This document shows, in pieces, positions 48,116 to 58,213 of a stretch of DNA of 64,000 nucleotides. The notes under the pieces are model-generated. The model was given only the letters and a program-made list of their open reading frames with translations. It ran no database searches and was not told the DNA's origin. The stretch is from Clostridia bacterium UC5.1-1C12 (GTDB taxonomy: Bacteria > Bacillota_I > Bacilli_A > Erysipelotrichales > Erysipelotrichaceae), in the NCBI GenBank assembly GCA_001305055.1, contig BBZX01000007.1, positions 99,199 to 163,198 of the forward strand, given 5' to 3'. Made by a program: the position numbers and the translations under genes. Position 1 is the first letter of the stretch; each line of letters starts with the position of its first letter.

Positions 48116-50209
48116 TCAAGCTTGCTTCTGAGCCATTGACAGCTTGCCCATCAAAATATATTTGCCGGAAATTTCCATTACATAACGCAGAACCAGATGC
48201 AGACATATCCGCTTACCCTCAGCAGGCAGATAGGTATAATCAATCTCCTTACCGGCTTTATCATGAACCGCATCTCTAAATAGCTCAATCATCGCCCTTT
48301 GATCCGATGCCGCCACTAACTGAAGCATGTCCGGTGCCTTTAATGCCTGATCCTCATAGCCAAGCAAATTATAATAACTCGCGTTAACACGGATCAATTC
48401 CACTTTATCTTCCGCAAATTCATAAATAACTGCCGCCTCATTGCTTGAATTAAAGAGCTTATTAATCTGCGGATCATTTAAAAACAGCTCATCATAAATA
48501 TGCTTACTCTTACGATAACTGTCAAAGTTATGAATTTGATAGTGTCCCTGCGGCAGATATTTAGTCTCATAATATTCAACAGGAATCGGTTTTTCATAAT
48601 AATAGCCCTGCACATAGTCACAGCCTACGCTGCGTAAAAACGCAACCTGTTCCATCGTCTCTACCCCTTCGGCAATAACCGGAATATTAAGCCATTTGGA
48701 CATTCGGATCACGGAAGCGATAATATTTTCACCGCGGCCGGCAATTTTGGTTTTTGATAAGAAGCGCATATCGATTTTCAGGATATCAACATCCATATCT
48801 TTTAAAATATTCAGCGAAGAATAGCCGCTGCCAAAATCATCCATCATGATCGTAAAGCCATGCTTCTGAAGACGTTCAATAGTCTCACTCAGCATGATCG
48901 GATTATCTGTATAGGCACTCTCTGTCAATTCCAGATTCAGCAATTCAGGAACAATCTGATATTTACGAATCAAGTCAAGAATCATATCGACCAGTTTAGG
49001 ATTATATAAATCAACCCGTGAAATATTGACTGAAATCGGATATGGCTGATAACCGTTATCCAGCCATTTTCTCAATAATATGCAGACTTGTTCCCAAATA
49101 TAAAAATCAAGCTTGGTGATAAATCCATTTTGTTCAAAGATGCCAATAAAATCATTCGGCGCCATAATGCCGCGCTTAGGATGATTCCATCGGGTCAGCG
49201 CTTCAGCCCCGCATGGCTTGCCATTTTGAATATCAATCTTAGGCTGCAGATAAATGATGAATTGATGGTTTTCCAAGGCTGTATTCATTTCATTGATGAT
49301 TTCCTGTTCACGCGCTAAAGAGACACTTAAACTCTCATTATAATAAGCAAAGCATTTAACATAACTTCCTTTGCATTGCTTGGCAGCCAAAGCAGCCCGG
49401 TTATACATTGATTCAATCGATAAAGAACGATCCTGAATAAGATAGATACCCATTGAAGGTACAATGTCATAATCCGTATTATATTCATAAAGATAATTAC
49501 GGATCAGTTCAACGAGATTGGTTTTATTCAAATCAGCATAAGGCAAACAGATACAGAAGATATCCGATTCTATGCGGCCATAGGAACAGGCGGCAAGCTG
49601 ACTGGCAAATTCTTGAATTCTATTTGCGATGTAACATAGCAGGCGATCCCCTTCATCAGTGCCAAAAAACGAATTAATCAGTTGGAAGCGATCAATATCA
49701 AAGCGCACAAAAGCATACAGCTGTTCACTGTCTGCTTCAATCATCTGTTTAGTAACCTCAAAAAACTTAATTTTATTATAGATACCGGTAAGACTGTCAT
49801 ATTCCGCCAAATATCTTAATTGCCTGAATGCGGTCAGCTGAGATCGTTCGACAGCATTTTTAATGCGCAGCAGCAAGACTTGATTCTGATAAGGTTTGGC
49901 GATAAAATCCCATGCTCCCTGCCGCAGCGCGCAGACCTCCTCTTCAAGCTGACTGCCGATTACAAGAATCGGCAGACGCTGATCCGCTTCTTTTACTTTT
50001 AAATAACTAAACAGGCGCTTGTAGCGTTCGCACGAAAGATCAGCCATCAAAATGACTGAAACCGCGTCAATATTCACTTTCAGCAATGAAATAGCCTGCT
50101 GTTCATCGACCGCACTGATCACCCGATATGCTTCAGCAAGCAAAGCTGTCAATGACTGAGACTGATCAGTCTGCGGCTCAATTAATAATAATGTTGCTTT
50201 AGATGCCAT
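48116..50209 (-). CDS. receiver-GGDEF(degenerate)-EAL protein, probable c-di-GMP phosphodiesterase
   Basis: 697 residues, no membrane segment. Receiver-like domain at 1-125 (phospho-acceptor region ILMADLS, Lys in FIAKPY), but the usual acidic pair is replaced by IEPQ. GGDEF domain at about 140-290: the structural FGTDEGDRLL is there, but the active-site GGDEF is replaced by a segment around RIESDIF, so no cyclase activity is expected. The EAL domain at about 305-555 is intact: GAEALTRW, LELTES, MDDFGSGYSSL, DILKIDM, AEGVET, QGYYYEKP. A PAS-like part ends the chain. A long leader follows a strong promoter. Confidence 0.9.
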   Translation of the reverse strand: MASKATLLLIEPQTDQSQSLTALLAEAYRVISAVDEQQAISLLKVNIDAVSVILMADLSCERYKRLFSYLKVKEADQRLPILVIGSQLEEEVCALRQGAWDFIAKPYQNQVLLLRIKNAVERSQLTAFRQLRYLAEYDSLTGIYNKIKFFEVTKQMIEADSEQLYAFVRFDIDRFQLINSFFGTDEGDRLLCYIANRIQEFASQLAACSYGRIESDIFCICLPYADLNKTNLVELIRNYLYEYNTDYDIVPSMGIYLIQDRSLSIESMYNRAALAAKQCKGSYVKCFAYYNESLSVSLAREQEIINEMNTALENHQFIIYLQPKIDIQNGKPCGAEALTRWNHPKRGIMAPNDFIGIFEQNGFITKLDFYIWEQVCILLRKWLDNGYQPYPISVNISRVDLYNPKLVDMILDLIRKYQIVPELLNLELTESAYTDNPIMLSETIERLQKHGFTIMMDDFGSGYSSLNILKDMDVDILKIDMRFLSKTKIAGRGENIIASVIRMSKWLNIPVIAEGVETMEQVAFLRSVGCDYVQGYYYEKPIPVEYYETKYLPQGHYQIHNFDSYRKSKHIYDELFLNDPQINKLFNSSNEAAVIYEFAEDKVELIRVNASYYNLLGYEDQALKAPDMLQLVAASDQRAMIELFRDAVHDKAGKEIDYTYLPAEGKRICLHLVLRYVMEISGKYILMGKLSMAQKQA

Positions 50210-50367
50210 TTAATGCCGCCTCCCTAAAGAAAGCTGAACTTAACTTTTTTAGCTTTATCATCCTTATGCCCGCTCTCTCTTTTCAATTCCCAGATTTTAT
50301 GAATTTTTATGTGGCTTTACTTTTAAATATGTTTGATAAAAGCAAAATAACACATACTATCATTAAT

Positions 50368-50395
50368 ATTGTAGCATATTAAAAGGCAGTGTCAA
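50368..50395 (-). promoter_or_regulatory. sigma-A promoter of the EAL protein gene
   Basis: TTGACA (50390-50395) and TACAAT (50368-50373) on the minus strand with a 16-base spacer. It leaves a leader of about 150 bases in which I find no recognisable riboswitch. Confidence 0.75.
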
Positions 50396-50468
50396 TTTTA
50401 ATTAATCATTAGTGATAATGTATTACCTATCAAGAAAGTGTAATATCAAAGATATAGGAGTTGATACT

Positions 50469-50747
50469 ATGATAGCCGATCGAATCAAGGAATTGCGTGA
50501 GAAAAATGACATGACACAAAGTGACTTAGCCCGTAAACTAAGTCTGACAAGATCGGCCATCAATGCATGGGAAATGGGTATCAGCGTTCCGTCAACTCAG
50601 TATATTGTCGAATTGGCTCTGTTGTTTAATACATCTACAGATTATATTTTAGATATGAGTGATGAATTGCTTATTAACATTACCAATCTTCAGGATGATG
50701 AAAAGGAATTAATATTTAAGTTACTCAACTATTTCAGAAAGCCTTGA
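50469..50747 (+). CDS. small XRE-family transcriptional regulator
   Basis: 92 residues; the HTH occupies 1-62: ADRIKELREKNDMTQSDLARKLSLTRSAINAWEMG. The C-terminal tail (LQDDEKELIFKLLNYF) is a short helix of the kind that mediates dimerisation in SinR-like repressors. Start at 50469, set by GGAG; an in-frame extension upstream lacks a ribosome site. The gene is convergent with the PfkB gene and their ends overlap by 27 bases. Divergent from the EAL protein, which it may control. Confidence 0.88.
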   Translation: MIADRIKELREKNDMTQSDLARKLSLTRSAINAWEMGISVPSTQYIVELALLFNTSTDYILDMSDELLINITNLQDDEKELIFKLLNYFRKP

Positions 50748-51673
50748 ATCATCAGCATTCAAGCTTTGTATATTCAACCCCTCATAATATGACATGATCT
50801 GTTTCAATTTCGCAAGATCATCATTAAACGCTGTCGCACTGCCGCATGCAACCCCCATCCGCAGTGCTTTTTCATAGGATTTACTCTGCATATAGGCAGT
50901 TAAAAAGCCGGCAAGCATCGAATCACCGGCACCGACACTGTTTTTCACTTCTCCTGCCGGTGCGCTGCAGTAATACAGACGCTGCTGTTCATCAAGCAAA
51001 ACTGCCCCTTCTTTGCCTAGTGACACCAATACATTTTGAGCTTTCTGCTGGCTGCAAAACATCATCGCATCACGCAGCTCATTGAGGTTATGAATCGGCC
51101 TTTTCCATAGTTCAAATAGCTCGCTGAGGTTGGGTTTGATAAGCATGGTTCATAAGCAAGACTGTTAAGCAGCGCTTCATTGCTCATGTCGACAATCAGA
51201 CGGACACCTTTTGATTTCAATAATGATAAAATTGAAGCAAATGTTGAACTGTCAATACCCCGGCAAAGACTGCCGCACAGGGCTGCTGTATCTTCTTGAC
51301 TCATCGTATCAATAATTTGTTTTAAACGCTTGATCACCATTGCATCCGCTGTCGGACCGGCACCATTGATTTCCGTCTCTTCACTGCCTTTTAATTTAAT
51401 ATTAATGCGTGAAAAACCTTCAGCCATAAATATCAATTCATGGTCGAGCCCTTTTTCATTCAGCAGGCGGTCAATTTCCAAACCGCTGAAGCCAGCAGCC
51501 AATCCGATGGCTTTATTTGCGATGCCAAATTCATTTAAAATTCTGGATACGTTAAAACCTTTGCCGCCTGGATAAATTTTCTCTGCCTGTGAGCGGTTAG
51601 TTTCACCGTTTCTCAATTCATTAACCATCATTACATAATCTAAAGATGGATTCAAAGTTATCGTATAGATCAT
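50721..51673 (-). CDS. PfkB-family 1-phosphofructokinase/tagatose-6-phosphate kinase, one frameshift
   Basis: Phosphorylates fructose-1-phosphate or a related sugar phosphate. About 317 residues corrected. MIYTITLNPSLDYVMMV at the N-terminus and YPGGKGFNVSRILNEFG are PfkB signature 1 in the FruK/LacC form. KNSVGAGDSMLAGFLTAY is signature 2 with the catalytic Asp. The break near 51147 (one base missing) joins LAYEP to LIKPNLSELFELW. Start at 51673 behind AGGAGG. It follows the beta-glucoside EIIBC gene on the same strand, separated by a terminator. Confidence 0.9.
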
Positions 51674-51768
51674 CAAAAGCCTCCTTTCACCACAGACGGG
51701 TGCTTTTCTTAAGTGTAACACAAAAGTCAGTCTCAGGCCGATACTTTATTCGACAGCTGTCTCTTCAT

Positions 51769-51815
51769 AGAAAAAAAGAGTACACTTCCTCTTATATAAA
51801 ATGGAAATACACTCT
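51769..51815 (-). terminator. terminator of the beta-glucoside PTS operon
   Basis: Minus strand AAGAGTGTATTTCC and GGAAGTGTACTCTT arms with mismatches, followed by TTTTTC, ahead of the PfkB gene. Confidence 0.7.
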
Positions 51816-51825
51816 TATAATAATC

Positions 51826-53221
51826 TTAAAAATTAATTGCCTTTTTCTCTGCTTCTGCCGCACGCTGATCTTTCTTGATATTTTCATCAAGACCTAACGC
51901 ATAAGCACAGCCAGCCGATACTACAAATGAAATAGCCAGTCCGATCAGCATCACCGGAATTGATCCGGTATATGCCGGGAGTGAGATAATTGCCGGCATT
52001 GCATAAGTAATCGCTTTAGCCTGCATCATGGCAACAAAAGCACCGGATATCCCACCACCAATGATACATGCAAGCAACGGTTTTTAAATCTGAAAGCGAC
52101 GCCGTATAAAGCCGGTCGGTAATACCGATAAAGGCGGAGATAAAAGCGGAGAAGGTAGATGATTTATTTTCAGCCTTTTTAGCTCTTAAAAATACGCCAA
52201 AGCACATACCGGCTGCCGCCATTGTTGCAACACAATCAACCGGTGCCAGCATATCATAGCCTAATGTGCTGAGATTGCCTAACTTGATGGGTGTCATAGC
52301 CATATGCATACCCGTCAGAATAACAAATGGTCGGGTTGCGCCATCAATTAAACCGCCTAGCCACGGAGCTACATTAAAGAGCCATTTAAAGCATTCGCCA
52401 ACCCCTATACCGGCATAATAACCCAATGGACCAAGAATCATCAGACTCAGCGGAGCCATGACCATCAAGGTCACGATTGGAACTGCAACGACTCTCAGAA
52501 AGGAGACAGTATGTGCATAGATAAATCGATACACATAACTCATGATCCATACAGACAGCAGGATTGGAATAACTGTCGATGAATATTTGACCAATGTCAC
52601 ATGAATGCCAAAAATTTCAACACTGCTGCCAGCACCGGCAATAATCGTAGGATACATATAAATACCCGCCAGCACCACAGCCATCGTCAGATCTGTTTTA
52701 AACTTTTTAGCCGCCGTTACTGCCAACAAAAACGGAAGGAAATAAAAAGTCGCATCACTCGCTGCATTCAGCATCAGATAAAGTCCGGTCTCATTTCCCA
52801 TAATACCATATGTAGTAAGCAAGGTAAGCAGACCCTTTAAGATACCGGCCCCGGCAAACGCCGGAATAATTGGATTAAAGCAGCTGGATAATACATCAAA
52901 TAAAGCATTGATTGAAAATTTCTTTTTAGCTTTTAAATCGTCTAATTTTTCATCAATCCCTTCATTCTTCTCCAGTCCGGCCAAAACGCATATTTCATCA
53001 TACACCTCAGTTACTGTCTGACCGATAATAACCTGAAGCTGACCGCTATTTACATTGGTTCCCCACACACCACTTAAGCTTTCAATTTCATCCTTATTTA
53101 CTTTATCAAAGTCAATCAGATTAAACCGAAGCCTTGTAGCGCAATGCAGAAAATTTGATATATTTTCTTTCCCACCAACATTTTTTAATATTTGTTCTGC
53201 TAATTTTCTATTTGAACTCAT
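51826..53221 (-). CDS. PTS subunit IIBC, beta-glucoside/glucose family, two frameshifts
   Basis: Membrane transporter of about 465 residues. N-terminal EIIB domain: NFLHCATRLRFNL with the phosphorylated Cys. Central EIIC with about ten helices, including NPIIPAFAGAGILKGLL and GGLIDGATRPFVILTGMHM. Two single-base losses near 52107 and 52080 scramble the end of ITEPALYGVAFRFK and KPLLACIIGGGISGAF; the original frame then continues to NF. No EIIA domain is fused and none is encoded nearby, so EIIA is supplied in trans. It follows a ribosome site AGGAGG and precedes no other PTS gene. Confidence 0.9.
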
Positions 53222-53239
53222 GCTGAGTACCTCCTGATT

Positions 53240-54757
<1,518 letters not shown>

Positions 54758-54832
54758 TCAGTCCATTCAATCCTTTTCCTCTTCTTGAGGCATAAAAGTT
54801 AATAGTTATTTATATCATATCGAGGTGTGCCA

Positions 54833-56294
54833 ATGCAAATTAATCAGCGTCAAAAAAGCCTTATTCAACTCTTGTTGAGTTATTCAAAACCGCTGCATGG
54901 TTCAGAGATTTCTCAGCGCATCAATACAACTACAAGAACCCTGCGGCAGGATATTGCTACAATCAATACATTTTTCATCAAGAAAATTTACAGATTTACT
55001 CAAACCCAAGCAAGGGCTATTGGATCGAAGAAAATGATAAGACAGCGTTTATTGATTATATTAAAGAATCAGAGAATGATTTGATTCCCGCTAATCAGAA
55101 TCAAAGAGAAATTGCGATTTGTTTTTATCTTTTAGAGCATGATTATGAATATACAAGTATGGGTTTATTGGCTGATTTATTCTATGTTTCAAAGACGACC
55201 ATTTCAAATACTATTAAGCATATAGAAGAAATTGTAATAGCATCAAAAGGTTTGCAGCTATCGATATCAGCAAAGAAAGGATTGCGAATTCTCGGTTCTG
55301 AATATGCTAAAAGAAACTTATGTTCTTCAATTATCCTCCTTTTTTATGAATTAGAAGGCACTTATATTAATCGGTATATTGTTGAGAATTATGATGAGTT
55401 GCATAATTTTGAAACGCTTTATCAGATTCTCATATCCTATTTGATGCAAATAAAAATCATGCTTACCAATAAGAGTCTCATGATTATAACAAATGAATTA
55501 TTGATTAGCGCATATCGAAACTGTATTCTGCAAAAAAACATTGAAGCAGCAGCGGATTCTTCAGCAAGCATCAATCTGCCTTTTGATGAAATTGAAAAAC
55601 TCTTAAAATTAAAAGTTTTCAGAATATGATAAGCAATATCTAAATCAGCTGGTTGCTAAAAAAGGAGATATAATGCAATAAATACAAATGAAAAAGCGAT
55701 TGATATGCTGACAAATAAAATTATTTATGAGTTTTATGAAGCAACTCTTTTAAACTTTGGTTTACAGCTGCATCAGCAACAGCCATTAACTGAGCATTTA
55801 ACGGCGATGATTTATTATCATACGACGGTTACCCATTCAGAATTTAATGACTTGATCAATTTGAAATTAACACATCCCTTTGCCTATCAGGTTGCTTCAT
55901 TGATGAATCCAATCATCAAAAATACACTGACAAACTGCTTACAGAAAATGAATTAAATTCATTAACCGCCCGCCTGTCGGTTATTCTTGACAGTAATATA
56001 GAAAAATTAAATATAATTATTTTGACTGACCTCAGTACCAGTTTGACTGAACTGTTAAAAACTGAATTAAATTTATATTTTGGACAGCTTTTAACGATAT
56101 CGGGAATTTATCCGCTTTACAGAGCAGCGGCAGTGGTGAATCACGATCAAGTTGATTTAATATTGGCTACTTCAAGAGAAGCTTCTCTGCAAGGCTATGA
56201 CATACTTCACATCAGTCCTGTATTAACAATGGATGATACTATGAAAATTTTCGCTTATATCAGGAACCATATGCCTTCCTCAAGGTCTATTTAA
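54833..56294 (+). CDS. PRD-type transcriptional regulator, four frameshifts
   Basis: Regulator of about 488 residues, divergent from the GH1-EIIBC operon it probably controls. N-terminal HTH (QINQRQKSLIQLLLSYSKPLHGSEI) and Mga-like HTH (LADLFYVSKTTISNTIKHIEEIV), PRD-like helical middle, and a C-terminal EIIB-like part (NIIILTDLSTSLTELLK). Breaks: near 54972 (TTTTT run; FFHQENLQIYSNPSKGYWI), near 55612 (KLKV to SEYDKQYLNQLVAKKGD), near 55676 (A-INTNEKAIDML) and near 55922 (IIK to KYTDKLLTENELNSL). All are one-base losses. No EIIA domain, unlike the first PRD regulator. Start at 54833 behind GAGGTG. Confidence 0.83.
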
Positions 56295-56302
56295 TATCAA
56301 AC

Positions 56303-56330
56303 AAAATGAGAGAGTGTCCCCTCTCATTTT
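56303..56330. terminator. bidirectional terminator between PRD regulator and TadE-like gene
   Basis: AAAATGAGAG and CTCTCATTTT perfect 10-bp stem between convergent genes. Confidence 0.85.
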
Positions 56331-56653
56331 ATAATTTGCGTCAAAGTTGATGTCATTCCCTTTGCTTCATAATTGATAATCGGCAAACGAATTGGAAAAG
56401 TGACGGTTACCCGGTAGCGCTCATTGATATTTATGATCCGCACATCGCATTGATCACAATACTGCTTGCCCTCTTCAATCAGCGCATATACAGAATCATC
56501 CAAGCGATTCTGATGCTCGATCTGCATAATCGTATAATTCTGCAGATAACGGGCTTGGTTGTAGTTCATCATAATTTCCACAAACCCTATACCAAAGACA
56601 ATCATCGGCAATGAAAATAACATGATAAATCCAAATTCAAAGGCGCCTTTCAT
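56324..56653 (-). CDS. TadE-like pilus assembly protein
   Basis: 109 residues. MKGAFEFGFIMLFSLPMIVFGIGFVEIMMNY is the TadE pattern: short N-terminus, one membrane helix holding a Glu near its start, then a small outer beta domain (RYRVTVTFPIRLPIINYEAKG). Two Cys in YCDQCDV could form a disulfide. TadE-like minor pilins work with Flp pili, and the gene immediately upstream looks like a Flp-type pilin, which supports the call. No other tad gene is in the window. Confidence 0.7.
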   Translation of the reverse strand: MKGAFEFGFIMLFSLPMIVFGIGFVEIMMNYNQARYLQNYTIMQIEHQNRLDDSVYALIEEGKQYCDQCDVRIININERYRVTVTFPIRLPIINYEAKGMTSTLTQIIK

Positions 56654-56655
56654 CG

Positions 56656-56829
56656 TTAATCTCCTGTTTCATAGATACCGGTCATATTATCCCATTGCTC
56701 TGTAATTGTATCCTGCATCGTATTACGAAATGTTCCGGCAAACGCAATCATTCCCGTAGCGATGATTGTAACAATCAGGACGAGTGTGTATTCAAGGTTG
56801 CAAAGAAAAAAAGTTTTTAATAGATGTGA
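56656..56829 (-). pseudogene. Flp-type pilin fragment
   Basis: The minus strand encodes LEYTLVLIVTIIATGMIAFA then GTFRNTMQDTITEQW, ending NMTGIYETGD, with the hydrophobic helix and conserved Glu-Tyr of Flp pilins. Upstream, IKNFFSLQ precedes it but is shifted by one base (near 56798), and no start codon with ribosome site follows before the terminator at 56849. The 5' end therefore seems lost, at the border to the AT-rich phage-like segment. Co-oriented with the TadE-like gene, 2 bases apart. Confidence 0.55.
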
Positions 56830-56848
56830 TTATGCACAATGGGGAAAG

Positions 56849-56879
56849 AAAAAACGAGACTAATAAAATCTCGTTTTTT
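56849..56879. terminator. bidirectional terminator at the edge of the phage-like segment
   Basis: AAAAAACGAGA and TCTCGTTTTTT perfect 11-bp stem. Confidence 0.8.
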
Positions 56880-57200
56880 AAGCACCCAGCAATAATGACA
56901 AATAGCCTTTTGCTACTTTAATTTTAACACATTTAAACATTTTAGCATTACCATAATTTACCAAATTCACGTCAGTCTCAAAAAATAAAAAGTTATCGTT
57001 AATTATTACAAATGTTTAAATCATTAGGTTTAACAGGCCGATTATATAAATGGCTTAAATTTCAGCATAAGCAAAATATATAACATTTATTGTAATTATG
57101 CTTAAATTGGTAATTTATGGTAATAAATATTTTCGATAAATTTATATTTTAACGATAATTAATATGAGATCAAATAAAAAGCCTTAGCGATTGCTAAGAC
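56880..57200. repeat. AT-rich non-coding stretch with nested inverted repeats
   Basis: About 320 bases with no gene in any frame, clearly richer in A+T than the DNA to the left. TTACCATAATTTACCAAATT (about 56950) is mirrored by AAATTGGTAATTTATGGTAA (about 57105) with three mismatches. Inside, AATTTCAGCATAAGC (about 57058) is mirrored by ATTATGCTTAAATT (about 57096), and TTATCGTTAATTATT has an inverted partner near 57152. This could be an attachment region, an operator or a replication-type sequence; nothing decides between them. Confidence 0.55.
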
Positions 57201-57210
57201 TTATCAAATT

Positions 57211-57402
57211 CTATGATACCTCTTCTCTCGTATTCCCAAATTCTCCACCACATTTTTGCTTATAGTCCGCTACCTTATCGGCGCCGAACTCTTGTGTTAA
57301 TCTATCAAAAACCTTTTTTTGATCATGACCGTATTCTCTGCCATAGAATTCATAAAAATACTGAATTCCCCAAAATTCTAATTCATTCAATTTCTTCTGC
57401 AA
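57211..57402 (-). CDS. small hypothetical protein of the phage-like segment
   Basis: 63 residues, starting with TTG behind a good GGAGGTG site. Charged and aromatic-rich (EFWGIQYFYEFYGREYGHDQ), predicted helical, with two Cys. No recognised family. Likely in one transcript with the 57457-57612 gene upstream. Confidence 0.55.
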   Translation of the reverse strand: MQKKLNELEFWGIQYFYEFYGREYGHDQKKVFDRLTQEFGADKVADYKQKCGGEFGNTREEVS

Positions 57403-57456
57403 TTATGACACCTCCGCCATAATTATAAACCGTTGGCATTGGTTAATGTGCTGGTA

Positions 57457-57612
57457 TTATTTACCAGACCGCAACTGCTTATCAATCTCATCTCTGAAGA
57501 TTTCGGCGACAACATTGATTTGCTCTTGTGATAATTCTGGGCACTTAAAACATAGCTGATTTATTAAGTCCTTTTCGCATTTTTCCAAAAAATCATAAAT
57601 TTCTATTTTCAT
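57457..57612 (-). CDS. 51-residue hypothetical protein of the phage-like segment
   Basis: Begins MKIEIYDFLEKCEKDLINQL, contains CFKCPELSQEQINVVAE and ends QLRSGK. An AAAGGTGGG ribosome site precedes the ATG by the right distance. Three Cys, one of them in a C-x-x-C pair, may bind metal. Small helical protein, no family recognised. Confidence 0.55.
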   Translation of the reverse strand: MKIEIYDFLEKCEKDLINQLCFKCPELSQEQINVVAEIFRDEIDKQLRSGK

Positions 57613-57787
57613 AATCATCCCACCTTTATATAAATAATATAATAGGAAAGGAAATTATTTTGTCGAATACAGTTAATGTAAGAATAAAAATATCAACTCA
57701 CTGAATAAAATAATGATTTATTAAATAATCTTTTAATTTGTCTATAATTTGATATAATAATAGAAATTATAAAAGAGGAAACATTCA

Positions 57788-58174
57788 ATGGATAATTTAA
57801 TAAAACTAATCAAATATTTTATAATATATGTATTAGCAAGATTTTTAACTGAGCTAATAGCTCCCAACTTTCTCAATTTATTATCTAACATTCTAAATAT
57901 GCAGAATAATATAATATTTTCTCTATCATATTTCATAGTAGTATATGTCTCTTTATCTATTACCTTAACTATTACTGGATTTTTATCTATCATATTAAAG
58001 GTGAAATCTTTCGGAATGCAGTGTTATCTTTTTCATTATTTAATAGATGTTATCAGATATTCATTCGCTTTTTTCATATATGCAGCATTTTCATTTAATG
58101 TTGTTATCGTTATCATAATTCTTACAATTTTGATTGCTATGTATTCACTTTATAAAAAATTTGGTCTTTATTAA
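57788..58174 (+). CDS. unknown integral membrane protein
   Basis: 128 residues with four hydrophobic segments and short polar loops, very rich in Ile, Leu, Phe and Tyr. Extreme AT content and ATA codons set it apart from the chromosomal genes to the left. It is on the opposite strand from the phage structural genes, at the edge of the segment, a usual place for prophage cargo genes expressed during lysogeny. It begins MDNLIKLIKYFIIYVLARFL behind an AGAGGAAAC site. No family recognised. Confidence 0.6.
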   Translation: MDNLIKLIKYFIIYVLARFLTELIAPNFLNLLSNILNMQNNIIFSLSYFIVVYVSLSITLTITGFLSIILKVKSFGMQCYLFHYLIDVIRYSFAFFIYAAFSFNVVIVIIILTILIAMYSLYKKFGLY

Positions 58175-58213
58175 AAAAAGTGCAAGCCCATTAAGAGCCT
58201 GCACTTATTTTTT
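58173..58213. terminator. bidirectional terminator after the giant phage gene
   Basis: AAGTGCAAGC and GCCTGCACTT arms (one bulge) flanked by A-run on the left and T-run on the right. Confidence 0.8.

Noticed and set aside
50210..50367. c-di-GMP riboswitch in the leader of the EAL protein gene
   Set aside because: The long leader and the product made it attractive, but the conserved GEMM core sequences are not present.
57788..58174. Holin for the phage-like segment
   Set aside because: Four hydrophobic segments on the opposite strand from the structural genes and no endolysin beside it. The sequence gives no specific support.
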